Source: an uncultured Clostridia bacterium (GTDB taxonomy: Bacteria; Bacillota; Clostridia; TANB77; CAG-508). From it: 5,552 nucleotides of DNA. This document shows, piece after piece, positions 1 through 5,552 of this stretch; position 1 is the stretch's first letter, and each line of letters begins with the position of its first letter. The stretch covers positions 1 to 5,552 of the forward strand of contig CANRLE010000066.1 of the NCBI GenBank assembly GCA_947631385.1, written 5' to 3'. The notes under the pieces were generated by a model, which saw only the letters and a list, made by a program, of their open reading frames with translations, was not told where the DNA came from and searched no databases. A program made the translations under genes and the position numbers.

Positions 1-1
1 A

Positions 2-364
2 GAAGAAAAAGTAAAAGATGTTTTGTCAATTGGAAATCAAACTGGTGAAGGATGGTTCTTGACTGCTGAAATGATTGAATATATTGAAAATGGAATTCCA
101 AATATTGTTTGTGTTCAACCTTTTGCTTGTTTGCCAAACCATGTTGTTGGAAAAGGTGTTATTAAAACAATTCGTGAGAAATTTCCTGAGGCTAATATTT
201 CTCCTGTTGATTATGACCCCGGTGCTAGTGAATCTAATCAAACAAATAGAATTAAGCTATTAATGACTGTTGCTAAAGATAATTTAAAAGCACAACAAAA
301 AAGGAAACAAGCTTTAGATAATGAAAATATAAGTCCAGATGAAAAAATAAAAGAAACTCTTTAA
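2..364 (+). CDS. C-terminal end of a 2-hydroxyacyl-CoA dehydratase activase-type protein (partial)
   Basis: The reading frame is open from the left edge, so the gene starts outside the window; 120 residues and a TAA stop are visible. Residues 11-18 (GNQTGEGW), 37-46 (CVQPFACLPN) and 70-77 (DYDPGASE) match what I know of the C-terminal end of the large (about 1,400-residue) clostridial proteins that join two BcrA/BadF-type ATPase domains, a DUF2229 segment and a dehydratase-like region. By family knowledge, such activases use ATP and a [4Fe-4S] cluster to reduce a partner 2-hydroxyacyl-CoA dehydratase in anaerobic amino-acid fermentation; the function of these fused forms is less certain. The Cys in FACLPN (about residue 43) is a candidate cluster ligand, which is inference. 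The last ~25 residues (Lys/Glu-rich) look like a variable tail. The TTG at 23-25 is internal, not a start. It is probably chromosomal and unrelated to the minus-strand genes that face it. Confidence 0.82.
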   Translation, partial: EEKVKDVLSIGNQTGEGWFLTAEMIEYIENGIPNIVCVQPFACLPNHVVGKGVIKTIREKFPEANISPVDYDPGASESNQTNRIKLLMTVAKDNLKAQQKRKQALDNENISPDEKIKETL

Positions 365-374
365 AAAGTTACAT

Positions 375-417
375 AAAGGTCAAATGTTACTTAGAATACA
401 TTTGATCTTTTATTTTT
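375..417 (+). terminator. Intrinsic terminator after the activase gene, possibly bidirectional
   Basis: The arms 375-386 (AAAGGTCAAATG) and 399-410 (CATTTGATCTTT) pair over 12 bp with one G-U pair and a 12-nt loop. TATTTTT follows at 411-417. The hairpin begins 10 nt after the activase stop codon. On the minus strand the right arm lies in the last codons of the patatin gene and its stop codon (387-389) lies in the loop. A run of five T follows on that strand (complement of 363-367), so the hairpin may end both convergent transcripts. The minus-strand use is the weaker claim. Confidence 0.72.
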
Positions 418-1260
418 GCAATTAGTTTTTTCGTCTGTTGATAACCTAATTCATGTAATTCATCTATCTTTTTCATATCTAATAATCCAATTTTATCACT
501 TTTGATTTTTAGAACATAGTCCGCCCCTTCCATTTCATAATTAGAAAGTTCTCTACATAGCAAATTAATAGAACGACTTGCTACTTCTATTAAATTTCTT
601 TGACAGTTTTGCTCTGTATCACTATCAAATACAATACTTAAAACCTTTGATGCACCTAATTTTTTTAGCTCTTTCCATGGTACATTTTCTCTAATTCCAC
701 CATCTATTAATTTGTATTTATTATAGTTACATGGCGAAAAAACAACAGGATAACTGCAACTAGCTCGTACCGCTTTTCCTATTTCTATATCATAGATATA
801 TTCTATACAATCTGCTATAACTCTTTTAGGTGGATAAGAAGTAAAACAAACTACATTGCCTTTGCATAAATCAACTGCTGGTATTACTAAATATTTTTTT
901 ATATCTGAAATTTTATAAATTTCTTTTTCTTTCGCCATTTTGTTAATTAAGTTTTGTATTTGTCTCCCATTGTTTAAGCCATTAATACAAATTCGCCTTG
1001 TAAAAATTAGTCCTATTACTAGTTTTACAATATTAATCATGTCTACATATTTTATCTTGTGACAGTATTTTTTAAATATTTGATACATGTCATCAGCATT
1101 AAAACCCATGGCATATAAAGATGCTACTATACTTCCGTGAGGAGGTTCCTCCTATGTAATTGAATTTTATGTTACTTTCTTCAAGTGCCTTTATTGCTCC
1201 AATGTGTGCTGCTCCTTTTACTCCACCTCCAGCTAAACATAGTCCTATTTTGCTATCCAT
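387..1260 (-). pseudogene. Patatin-like phospholipase, frameshifted at the catalytic serine motif
   Basis: This is a patatin-family serine hydrolase (acyl hydrolase or phospholipase A type, RssA-like) of about 290 residues when the two frames are joined. The start is ATG at 1260-1258, preceded by AGGTGA with 5-nt spacing. Frame 1 encodes the oxyanion-hole motif GGGVKG (residues 11-16) and reaches the nucleophile elbow GTSS (Gly38-Ser41, catalytic Ser40). It then goes out of frame at 1137-1138 and stops at 1101-1099 after 53 residues. Removing one base there joins it to GSIVASLYAMGF and the rest of the domain, completing GXSXG. The catalytic Asp is in the DGG motif (joined residue about 186, in KLIDGGIREN). 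The start, body and stop are otherwise clean, so this is either a very recent pseudogene or a one-base sequence error. It lies 106 bp after the nuclease gene and may be read with it; no convincing promoter of its own was seen. The physiological substrate cannot be told. Confidence 0.9.
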
Positions 1261-1265
1261 TTATA

Positions 1266-1271
1266 TCACCT
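1266..1271 (-). promoter_or_regulatory. Ribosome binding site fixing the patatin start
   Basis: AGGTGA on the minus strand lies 5 nt before ATG 1260-1258. It supports this start over the in-frame ATG at 1109-1107, which heads the longer open frame but has no Shine-Dalgarno sequence at usable distance and would lack the GGGVKG and GTSS motifs. Confidence 0.7.
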
Positions 1272-1366
1272 GAGATATTTTATGAATTGTTGATTTGCAA
1301 TGTTCTTGATTAATAAATTTTATTTTTTTGAATTTAATACTTTGATTTCAATTTAATAATTTGATT

Positions 1367-2308
1367 TTACAATTGTTCTATTTTTTTTCTACTTAATTCT
1401 GTTAGTTTTTCTATTTTTTCGATATCTATTCCATCTTTTAACATTCTTTTTGCTACTTCTTTCATCGCTTTTCTTTCTCCTTTCTTTTCTCCTCTCCTTT
1501 CTCCTATTTTCTCTCCTTCTTTTCTAGCTACACTCATATTAGTATTGTAATCATATAATGCCATTTGCTGTGATAAATACATCGCTTGCATTTTTTGACT
1601 GGCACTTAGTCTTTTGTTTTCTTCATTTACCTTCGCTATCGCTTTGTTTCTTTGACTTGACATTTCTATCTCCCCCTCATTTCCTATTATTAGATTTAAC
1701 CAATCTGCTAATTCTCCTTTGGGCTTTTTCATCTTTTTGAATTTTGCTAAGTCTATAATATGTACTTCTAGTTTGTCTGTTACTGTTTTGCTTTCTTTTC
1801 CTTTTATTATTTCTTCCACTATCTCGTTTTTGTCTGTACATTCTTCAAATTTCAAGTGTGCTATTTGATGATATTCTTTTCTATTGAAATAACTAAAGTC
1901 TATTATTGCTATCGCTATTGTTTTGCTCGCTTCATTGTAAGTTTGCCCTATTTCTATTGTATTTATATAGATTTTACATATATAAAATGTTACTCTTTCT
2001 CCTATATTTTTTTGATTTTCTATCTGCATTTCTATTGCTGCTGTTGTTCCATCTCCTAGCTGTGCTCTTATATCTAGAATTCCTAGTTTCTCATTTTTAA
2101 AGTTTCTTGGCAATTCTGCGTTTTGTATTTTTAAGTTTTCTATTTTTATTTTTAAAATAGCCTGCAATAAGCCTTTTAGATTTTCTTCCTTTCCGCTTAC
2201 TCCAAATAAATTTTTAAACATAAAGTCGGTTGTTGCTGGAATTCTTATGATTTTTCCGTTTTGTATTGTTGCTCCTCTAGCGTCTTTTTCGTATTGTTGT
2301 TTCTTCAT
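1367..2308 (-). CDS. Rpn-family recombination-promoting nuclease / PD-(D/E)XK transposase-like protein
   Basis: This 313-residue protein belongs to the Rpn / PDDEXK_2 family (once annotated as transposases). Characterised E. coli RpnA is a DNA endonuclease that promotes RecA-independent recombination, and some members have been linked to phage defence. Visible marks are TTDFMFKNLFG near the N-terminus (Asp28), then LGILDIRAQLGDG (Asp79) and AIEMQIENQ (Glu93-Met-Gln95), which form the D...ExQ active-site pattern in which Gln replaces the usual Lys. The tail (263-280) has Gly-Glu/Lys/Arg short repeats followed by MLKDGIDIEKIEKLTELS, a helical end very common in clostridial and fusobacterial homologues. 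Length and active-site residues look intact. ATG 2308-2306 has AAGGAAG just upstream with about 5-nt spacing. Such genes often occur in many copies per genome and move horizontally, but no terminal inverted repeats or target duplications were seen, so it is not called an insertion sequence. Confidence 0.88.
   Translation of the reverse strand: MKKQQYEKDARGATIQNGKIIRIPATTDFMFKNLFGVSGKEENLKGLLQAILKIKIENLKIQNAELPRNFKNEKLGILDIRAQLGDGTTAAIEMQIENQKNIGERVTFYICKIYINTIEIGQTYNEASKTIAIAIIDFSYFNRKEYHQIAHLKFEECTDKNEIVEEIIKGKESKTVTDKLEVHIIDLAKFKKMKKPKGELADWLNLIIGNEGEIEMSSQRNKAIAKVNEENKRLSASQKMQAMYLSQQMALYDYNTNMSVARKEGEKIGERRGEKKGERKAMKEVAKRMLKDGIDIEKIEKLTELSRKKIEQL
1472..1516 (-). repeat. Short purine-rich coding repeat in the nuclease tail
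   Basis: Residues 265-279 read GEKIGERRGEKKGER, a four-residue period of Gly-(Glu)-basic units encoded by GGAGAAA-type near-repeats (pyrimidine-rich TTTCTCC on the plus strand). Such tracts are usual in this family and could change length by slippage. The present copy is in frame. Confidence 0.6.
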
Positions 2309-2343
2309 TTCTACTTCCTTTCTATTTTACCATTAAATTTGAT

Positions 2344-2349
2344 TTTATA
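2344..2349 (-). promoter_or_regulatory. Possible -10 element for the nuclease gene
   Basis: On the minus strand TATAAA (complement of 2344-2349) is preceded by TTG and lies about 35 nt before the ATG, a fitting distance for a promoter. The -35 region 17-18 nt upstream (TCAAAA) matches TTGACA poorly. Because the DNA is so AT-rich, such boxes arise easily by chance. Confidence 0.3.
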
Positions 2350-2529
2350 CAAGGGTTAATTTATGTTTTTGATATAAAATTAATTAAATTTGTATTTATG
2401 GAAACTTTTAAGATTGGTAAAATTTTAGAATAAATTTTTATTTGAAAAAATTATTTGAATAAATTTGATTTATATTACCATAAATTTCCATATATGGCAA
2501 TAGTTTTTAGAAAAAAAATTATATTTTTA

Positions 2530-2559
2530 AAAATACCTATATTGATATATAGGTATTTT
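2530..2559 (-). terminator. Intrinsic terminator of the hydrolase-membrane protein operon
   Basis: The arms 2530-2542 (AAAATACCTATAT) and 2547-2559 form a perfect 13-bp stem with a 4-nt loop. It begins 33 nt after the stop codon of the membrane-anchored protein gene. On the minus strand the stem ends GGTATTTT and a further T follows, giving a run of five T, with another T tract about 10 nt further on. The plus-strand side lacks a good T run, so it is assigned to the minus-strand operon. Confidence 0.68.
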
Positions 2560-2592
2560 CCTTAAAATTTTACATAATTTAACAAATATATT

Positions 2593-3897
2593 TTATTGAA
2601 TTTTAAATGACATCACAAAGTCAGTTCCTTCTCCTAATTTCATAATTATTGATTTTGTTACTACTTCAGTATTTTCTTTTGTAATATCTGTTAATTCTAT
2701 ATCTTGTACATAGTTTTGTCCTTGATCTGAAAAGTCTGTAAATTCTACATCATAGTGCAATGGTAAATTTTCTCTCATATATTCTTCAAATTCGTCTACA
2801 CTTCCAAAATTGTTTTGACGAAATGTTTCATCTAATACATTATAGGCTGAAGTATAATCTCTATTATTTAACATTTGTATCCATTTGTCAATATTCATCA
2901 TTACTTTCATATGGCTGTCAGATGATTCATATGTAGTTGTAAATTTTTCATTTGGTAATGTATAGGTATCTAGTGTTAATGTAAATTCCATTGGTGCGGT
3001 TTCTTTGAATATATATAGATTTTTGTATTGGTCTCTACATACATATTCAGTGTAATCTTCATAAGTGTTTATTAAATATTCAACTATTTTTGTTTTTCTT
3101 ATTTCTTCATTATTATTGTCTATATACTTCTCAAATCCATCTAAATTTTTAAATCTTGCTTGTTTATATTCCATATCTATATACTTATCATATGCTAGCT
3201 GTGAATAATTCAATGATAAATTGTTGAAAAACTGAAAATATCTTTCAAGCATATCACTAACATTAAGAAGATTAATTATATATGCGTTAAACTGATTTTT
3301 TTCTACTTTATCTATTTTTTCATCTAGCTGTATTTCATCAATATCTTTATAATCTAAATTTAATATTGGTTCTATAGCAAATGATTGGTTATAGTTATCA
3401 AGAGTCACAATATAATATTTTTCCTCTACAAAATTCATCGTTTCCGTTTCTTGAAATAATCCATATACAATAAATATTGTAGTTCTTTCTTCTTGAATAC
3501 AGTTCATTTTTATTGGTACAAATACTATATTTTTATCAATTTCTTTAATATATTGCGTCACATTATCAACATTAATATTATTTCTAGAAATATACTGATT
3601 GCTTAATAAACTATATGTTATAGTATTTTTAGTATCCTGATCTATAATGTTGTTATTCATATCTATATTTCTTTTTGTCGTTACACTATCAATCAACGTT
3701 TGTACACAATTAGTAACTGTATAAAACATATTTATATCTCTCACCTTTTGAATACCATATTCATATGAATCTCCTCCATCTTTGTCTTCATCAAATTTCT
3801 GTTGTTGTTTGATACTATTTAAATTTTTTACAAGCAAAAATATTACTATTATTATTATTATCAATACAATAAATATTAATTTTTTAATTATCTTCAT
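2593..3897 (-). CDS. Membrane-anchored protein with three related NTF2-like-type repeats
   Basis: I do not recognise a named family for this 434-residue protein. Residues 7-23 are a nearly pure Ile/Leu/Val/Phe helix after a Lys-containing start, fitting a single N-terminal membrane anchor with the rest outside the cell; a charged Asp/Lys/Gly linker follows (34-43). Three segments share a pattern: 95-119 (YSLLSNQY...VDNVTQYIKE), 236-260 (YDKYIDMEY...LDGFEKYID) and 352-376 (YNVLDETF...VDEFEEYMRE). Each is followed by beta-strand-like sequence, as in NTF2-like folds such as TcpC-type conjugation proteins (anchor plus tandem NTF2-like domains). That fold is inferred from the pattern. The ATG at 3897 lies 15 nt after the true stop of the hydrolase frame, so the two genes are one operon. 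A conjugation or secretion-channel role is suggested by gene order only; a general cell-envelope role is the alternative. The gene is intact. Confidence 0.6.
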   Translation of the reverse strand: MKIIKKLIFIVLIIIIIVIFLLVKNLNSIKQQQKFDEDKDGGDSYEYGIQKVRDINMFYTVTNCVQTLIDSVTTKRNIDMNNNIIDQDTKNTITYSLLSNQYISRNNINVDNVTQYIKEIDKNIVFVPIKMNCIQEERTTIFIVYGLFQETETMNFVEEKYYIVTLDNYNQSFAIEPILNLDYKDIDEIQLDEKIDKVEKNQFNAYIINLLNVSDMLERYFQFFNNLSLNYSQLAYDKYIDMEYKQARFKNLDGFEKYIDNNNEEIRKTKIVEYLINTYEDYTEYVCRDQYKNLYIFKETAPMEFTLTLDTYTLPNEKFTTTYESSDSHMKVMMNIDKWIQMLNNRDYTSAYNVLDETFRQNNFGSVDEFEEYMRENLPLHYDVEFTDFSDQGQNYVQDIELTDITKENTEVVTKSIIMKLGEGTDFVMSFKIQ

Positions 3898-3908
3898 ACA
3901 TTTACTTT

Positions 3909-3914
3909 CTCCTT
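3909..3914 (-). promoter_or_regulatory. Ribosome binding site overlapping the upstream stop codon
   Basis: AAGGAG on the minus strand overlaps the TAA (3915-3913) that ends the restored hydrolase frame (TAAGGAG), with 11 nt to ATG 3897. The spacing is long but the box is strong. The only nearer ATG (3899-3901) runs straight into a stop. The overlap suggests translational coupling of the two genes. Confidence 0.65.
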
Positions 3915-5551
3915 ATTCCCAAAATCTAAATGCATGTCTAAATGGATTTCCATTACTTCCATTCCCATTTTGTCTAGCTGATAAAGATGAAATTTTTACA
4001 CTACCTGAGCAATGAATGAATTCATCATCTCCAATATATATTCCTCCATGTCCGTATTCCTCCAACCGCTTCGTCATTATAGACTATTAAAATGTCTCCT
4101 GGTTGAATATCATTAAAATCAATCTCATTAGCTGTATACGTTTTATAAAGTTCAGTAAACCATGGTACTGTTATTCCATTTTGTCTATACACCCATTCTA
4201 TAAAGCCTGTGCAATCAAATGTATTTGGTCCATGTGCTCCCCATACATAATCACATCCTAATTTACTTTTAGCTATCTCTATAATTTCAGTCGCTTTTTC
4301 ATTTATTGATTCATTAACATATTGTTGCAATTCTTGTTGTGCTGACTGAGTTGTATAAAAATTATGACTTCCACCTGCATCTTCATATCTACGACTATCA
4401 TCTACATCATTAAATAAAAAAATAAGATTATTTAACCATGATCCCTGTCGTAAAGAGGCCCCTGGTGTCATGAAAAATACCGCTCCTTGAGATGTATCTC
4501 CATTTTCTAAAATATACTCAACAGCATCAATTGTTGTTTGCGTAATAGAAACACTATAATATCTTCCATCAGATGTAGGAGTAAATTGACTTGGAGCAAA
4601 AACAACATCTCTAACATTATTAGGAAATTCCGAAGATAAAACTCTATTCAAAATAACACTTGCAACATAACTCTTTTGCTCCATCGTGCCTCCAGTTCTT
4701 TCTGCTTCTGTTATCCTTTGCAAAATTTCTATATCTTCGTCTGTTAAATTTATACTATTATATGAAATTACTCCACCTCTTACTTTTGAAATACTTGTGA
4801 ACTTATTATCCTCATAGATACTAAAATCAAACAAATCCTTATTCTTAATATTAGCCTCATCCTCAACACAAGCAAACAAATACTTTGTTAATTCAATCAT
4901 ATTACTCGTTTTAGGGCTTTTCTCCATTAACTGATAAAGCCATGTATCTGTAATAGTACTTATTGCATCACTATTTCTAAAAATCTCAATAAATTTCATA
5001 GCATTGCTATCTGCGTGTGGATCTCCTGAAGTATATTGATTTGTAATACTAGATCCATTATTTGTAGTTTCAATCTTTACATTACTATTAGCAGATGAAT
5101 AAGACTGATCTTTATAGAATTTTACAAACCAACAATCTGCATATGTTAATTCTATTGTTGGAGTACAAGATTCTGAAGTTATTGTATATGGAATTTCATT
5201 TCCCCATTCATCATATTGATATTCAACAGTTTGTGAAGTTGTAACTTTATCTTGAACTGCTATTACAATTTCAGAATCTAATGCTAATTGTGCTAAATTC
5301 TCTGCAAATTCCACATCACTACCAGTAATTAAAAAGCATAATAAATATTCAAATGGCATAGTATATTTATTCATAGCACTATTATAATTAATTGGTCTTC
5401 CCTTTGAAATTGTTAAACCTGTTTCGGAATTATAATACCAAGTTGCTGTTATTAACTGCTTTTTTGAGTTTAGTGTATATACATCTAATGCTCTTTCGTC
5501 ATTTTGAGTTACTAAGGAATTAAATACTCTTTTCTCTACAAATGAAAGATC
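3913..5551 (-). pseudogene. SleB-type plus NlpC/P60 two-domain cell-wall hydrolase, 5'-partial and frameshifted
   Basis: The frame is open to the right edge, so the N-terminus is missing. ATG 5374 is internal, as 59 codons without a stop lie upstream (including FVEKRVFNSLVTQND and TATWYYNSETG). About 545 residues are visible once the frames are joined. Numbered from Met 5374: an unassigned region (1-205); a Hydrolase_2/SleB-like domain (about 210-341) with ITEAERTGG carrying the probable catalytic Glu223, then YVASVILNRV, PSQFTPTSDG and SHNFYTT; and an NlpC/P60 domain from about 358 with the nucleophile Cys388 in FDCTGFIEWVY and QPGDILIVY. The frame then breaks near 4057 and stops at 4025. 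The other frame continues YGHGGIYIG (catalytic His), EFIHCSGS and FRHAFRFWE to TAA 3915-3913. Removing one A of GGAATAC gives a smooth GGYGHGGIYIG junction. Enzymes of these types cut peptidoglycan: SleB as a lytic enzyme on glycan strands, NlpC/P60 on stem peptides. It is co-transcribed with the membrane protein gene downstream. Confidence 0.85.
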
Positions 5552-5552
5552 C

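Larger units (their letters stand above)
2309..2592. other. AT-rich intergenic gap between two minus-strand genes
   Basis: No credible coding frame was seen. The right part holds the terminator hairpin of the upstream operon and the left part the likely promoter and ribosome binding site of the nuclease gene. The middle (about 2400-2500) has runs of A and T, two copies of GAATAAATTT, and a CCATATATGG palindrome near 2488-2497. None of these could be tied to a known regulator. Confidence 0.6.

Noticed and set aside
26..241. Minus-strand open frame opposite the activase end
   Set aside because: Antisense to a well-conserved coding sequence; no recognisable motifs.
387..1109. ATG at 1109 as the true start of a 240-residue patatin protein
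   Set aside because: No ribosome binding site at usable distance, and the protein would lack the oxyanion motif and catalytic serine, which are encoded just upstream in another frame behind a good AGGTGA site.
1130..1155. Programmed +1 frameshifting in the patatin gene, helped by the internal AGGAGG
   Set aside because: Unlike the prfB site, there is no stop codon at the shift point and the AGGAGG is about 8 nt away instead of about 3; the shift codons are not slippery. An indel is simpler.
1261..1366. Promoter or terminator between the nuclease and patatin genes
   Set aside because: Only AT-rich near-repeats were seen; no hairpin with G-C pairs and no -35/-10 pair with good spacing.
1558..2100. 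Plus-strand open frames rich in Phe, Leu, Cys and Tyr
   Set aside because: They are antisense shadows of the Rpn nuclease gene, with low-complexity composition and no ribosome binding sites.
1358..2347. 12-bp direct repeat AATTTGATTTTA flanking the nuclease gene (1358-1369 and 2336-2347)
   Set aside because: One copy overlaps the stop codon, and a close variant (AAATTTGATTTA) also occurs near 2462. In DNA this AT-rich it is likely chance rather than a target duplication.
4025..5374. ATG at 5374 as the start of the hydrolase
   Set aside because: The same frame stays open to the window edge with protein-like sequence, and no Shine-Dalgarno sequence precedes this ATG.
1..5552. CRISPR array, tRNA, rRNA or riboswitch
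   Set aside because: No regularly spaced repeats, no cloverleaf-like or conserved aptamer sequence was seen on reading both strands.

Overview
The window is very AT-rich DNA (A/T-rich gaps, TAA stops, AAGGAG-type ribosome binding sites), and its gene families point to an anaerobic low-GC Firmicute, most likely a clostridial gut-type organism. No genus can be named from this sequence alone. Apart from one gene end at the left edge, all genes are on the minus strand.

Layout. Positions 2-364 (+) are the 3' end of a large acyl-CoA dehydratase activase-type protein, closed by a hairpin terminator (375-417). Facing it is a patatin-like phospholipase gene (387-1260, -) broken by a one-base frameshift directly after its catalytic serine. 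Upstream of that is an intact Rpn-family PD-(D/E)XK nuclease gene (1367-2308, -) with its own probable promoter. A gap of about 280 bp carries a perfect 13-bp hairpin (2530-2559), which terminates the next transcription unit.

That unit holds two tightly spaced minus-strand genes. The first, entering from the right edge (5551-3913), is a large cell-wall hydrolase combining a SleB-type (Hydrolase_2) domain and an NlpC/P60 domain. It also has a one-base frameshift, which removes the catalytic histidine of NlpC/P60 from the translated product. The second (3897-2593) is a membrane-anchored protein with three related repeats that resemble NTF2-like folds.

Working model. A two-domain peptidoglycan hydrolase followed by a single-pass membrane protein with tandem NTF2-like domains recalls the orf14-orf13 (hydrolase-TcpC) pair of Tn916-type conjugative elements. 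The pair may therefore be the edge of a conjugation or type IV secretion module lying off the right of the window. This is inference from architecture and gene order. Two single-base frameshifts in conserved catalytic motifs within 3 kb raise a second question: decaying accessory DNA, or assembly errors. Both sites touch the same pentamer, TCCGT on the plus strand.
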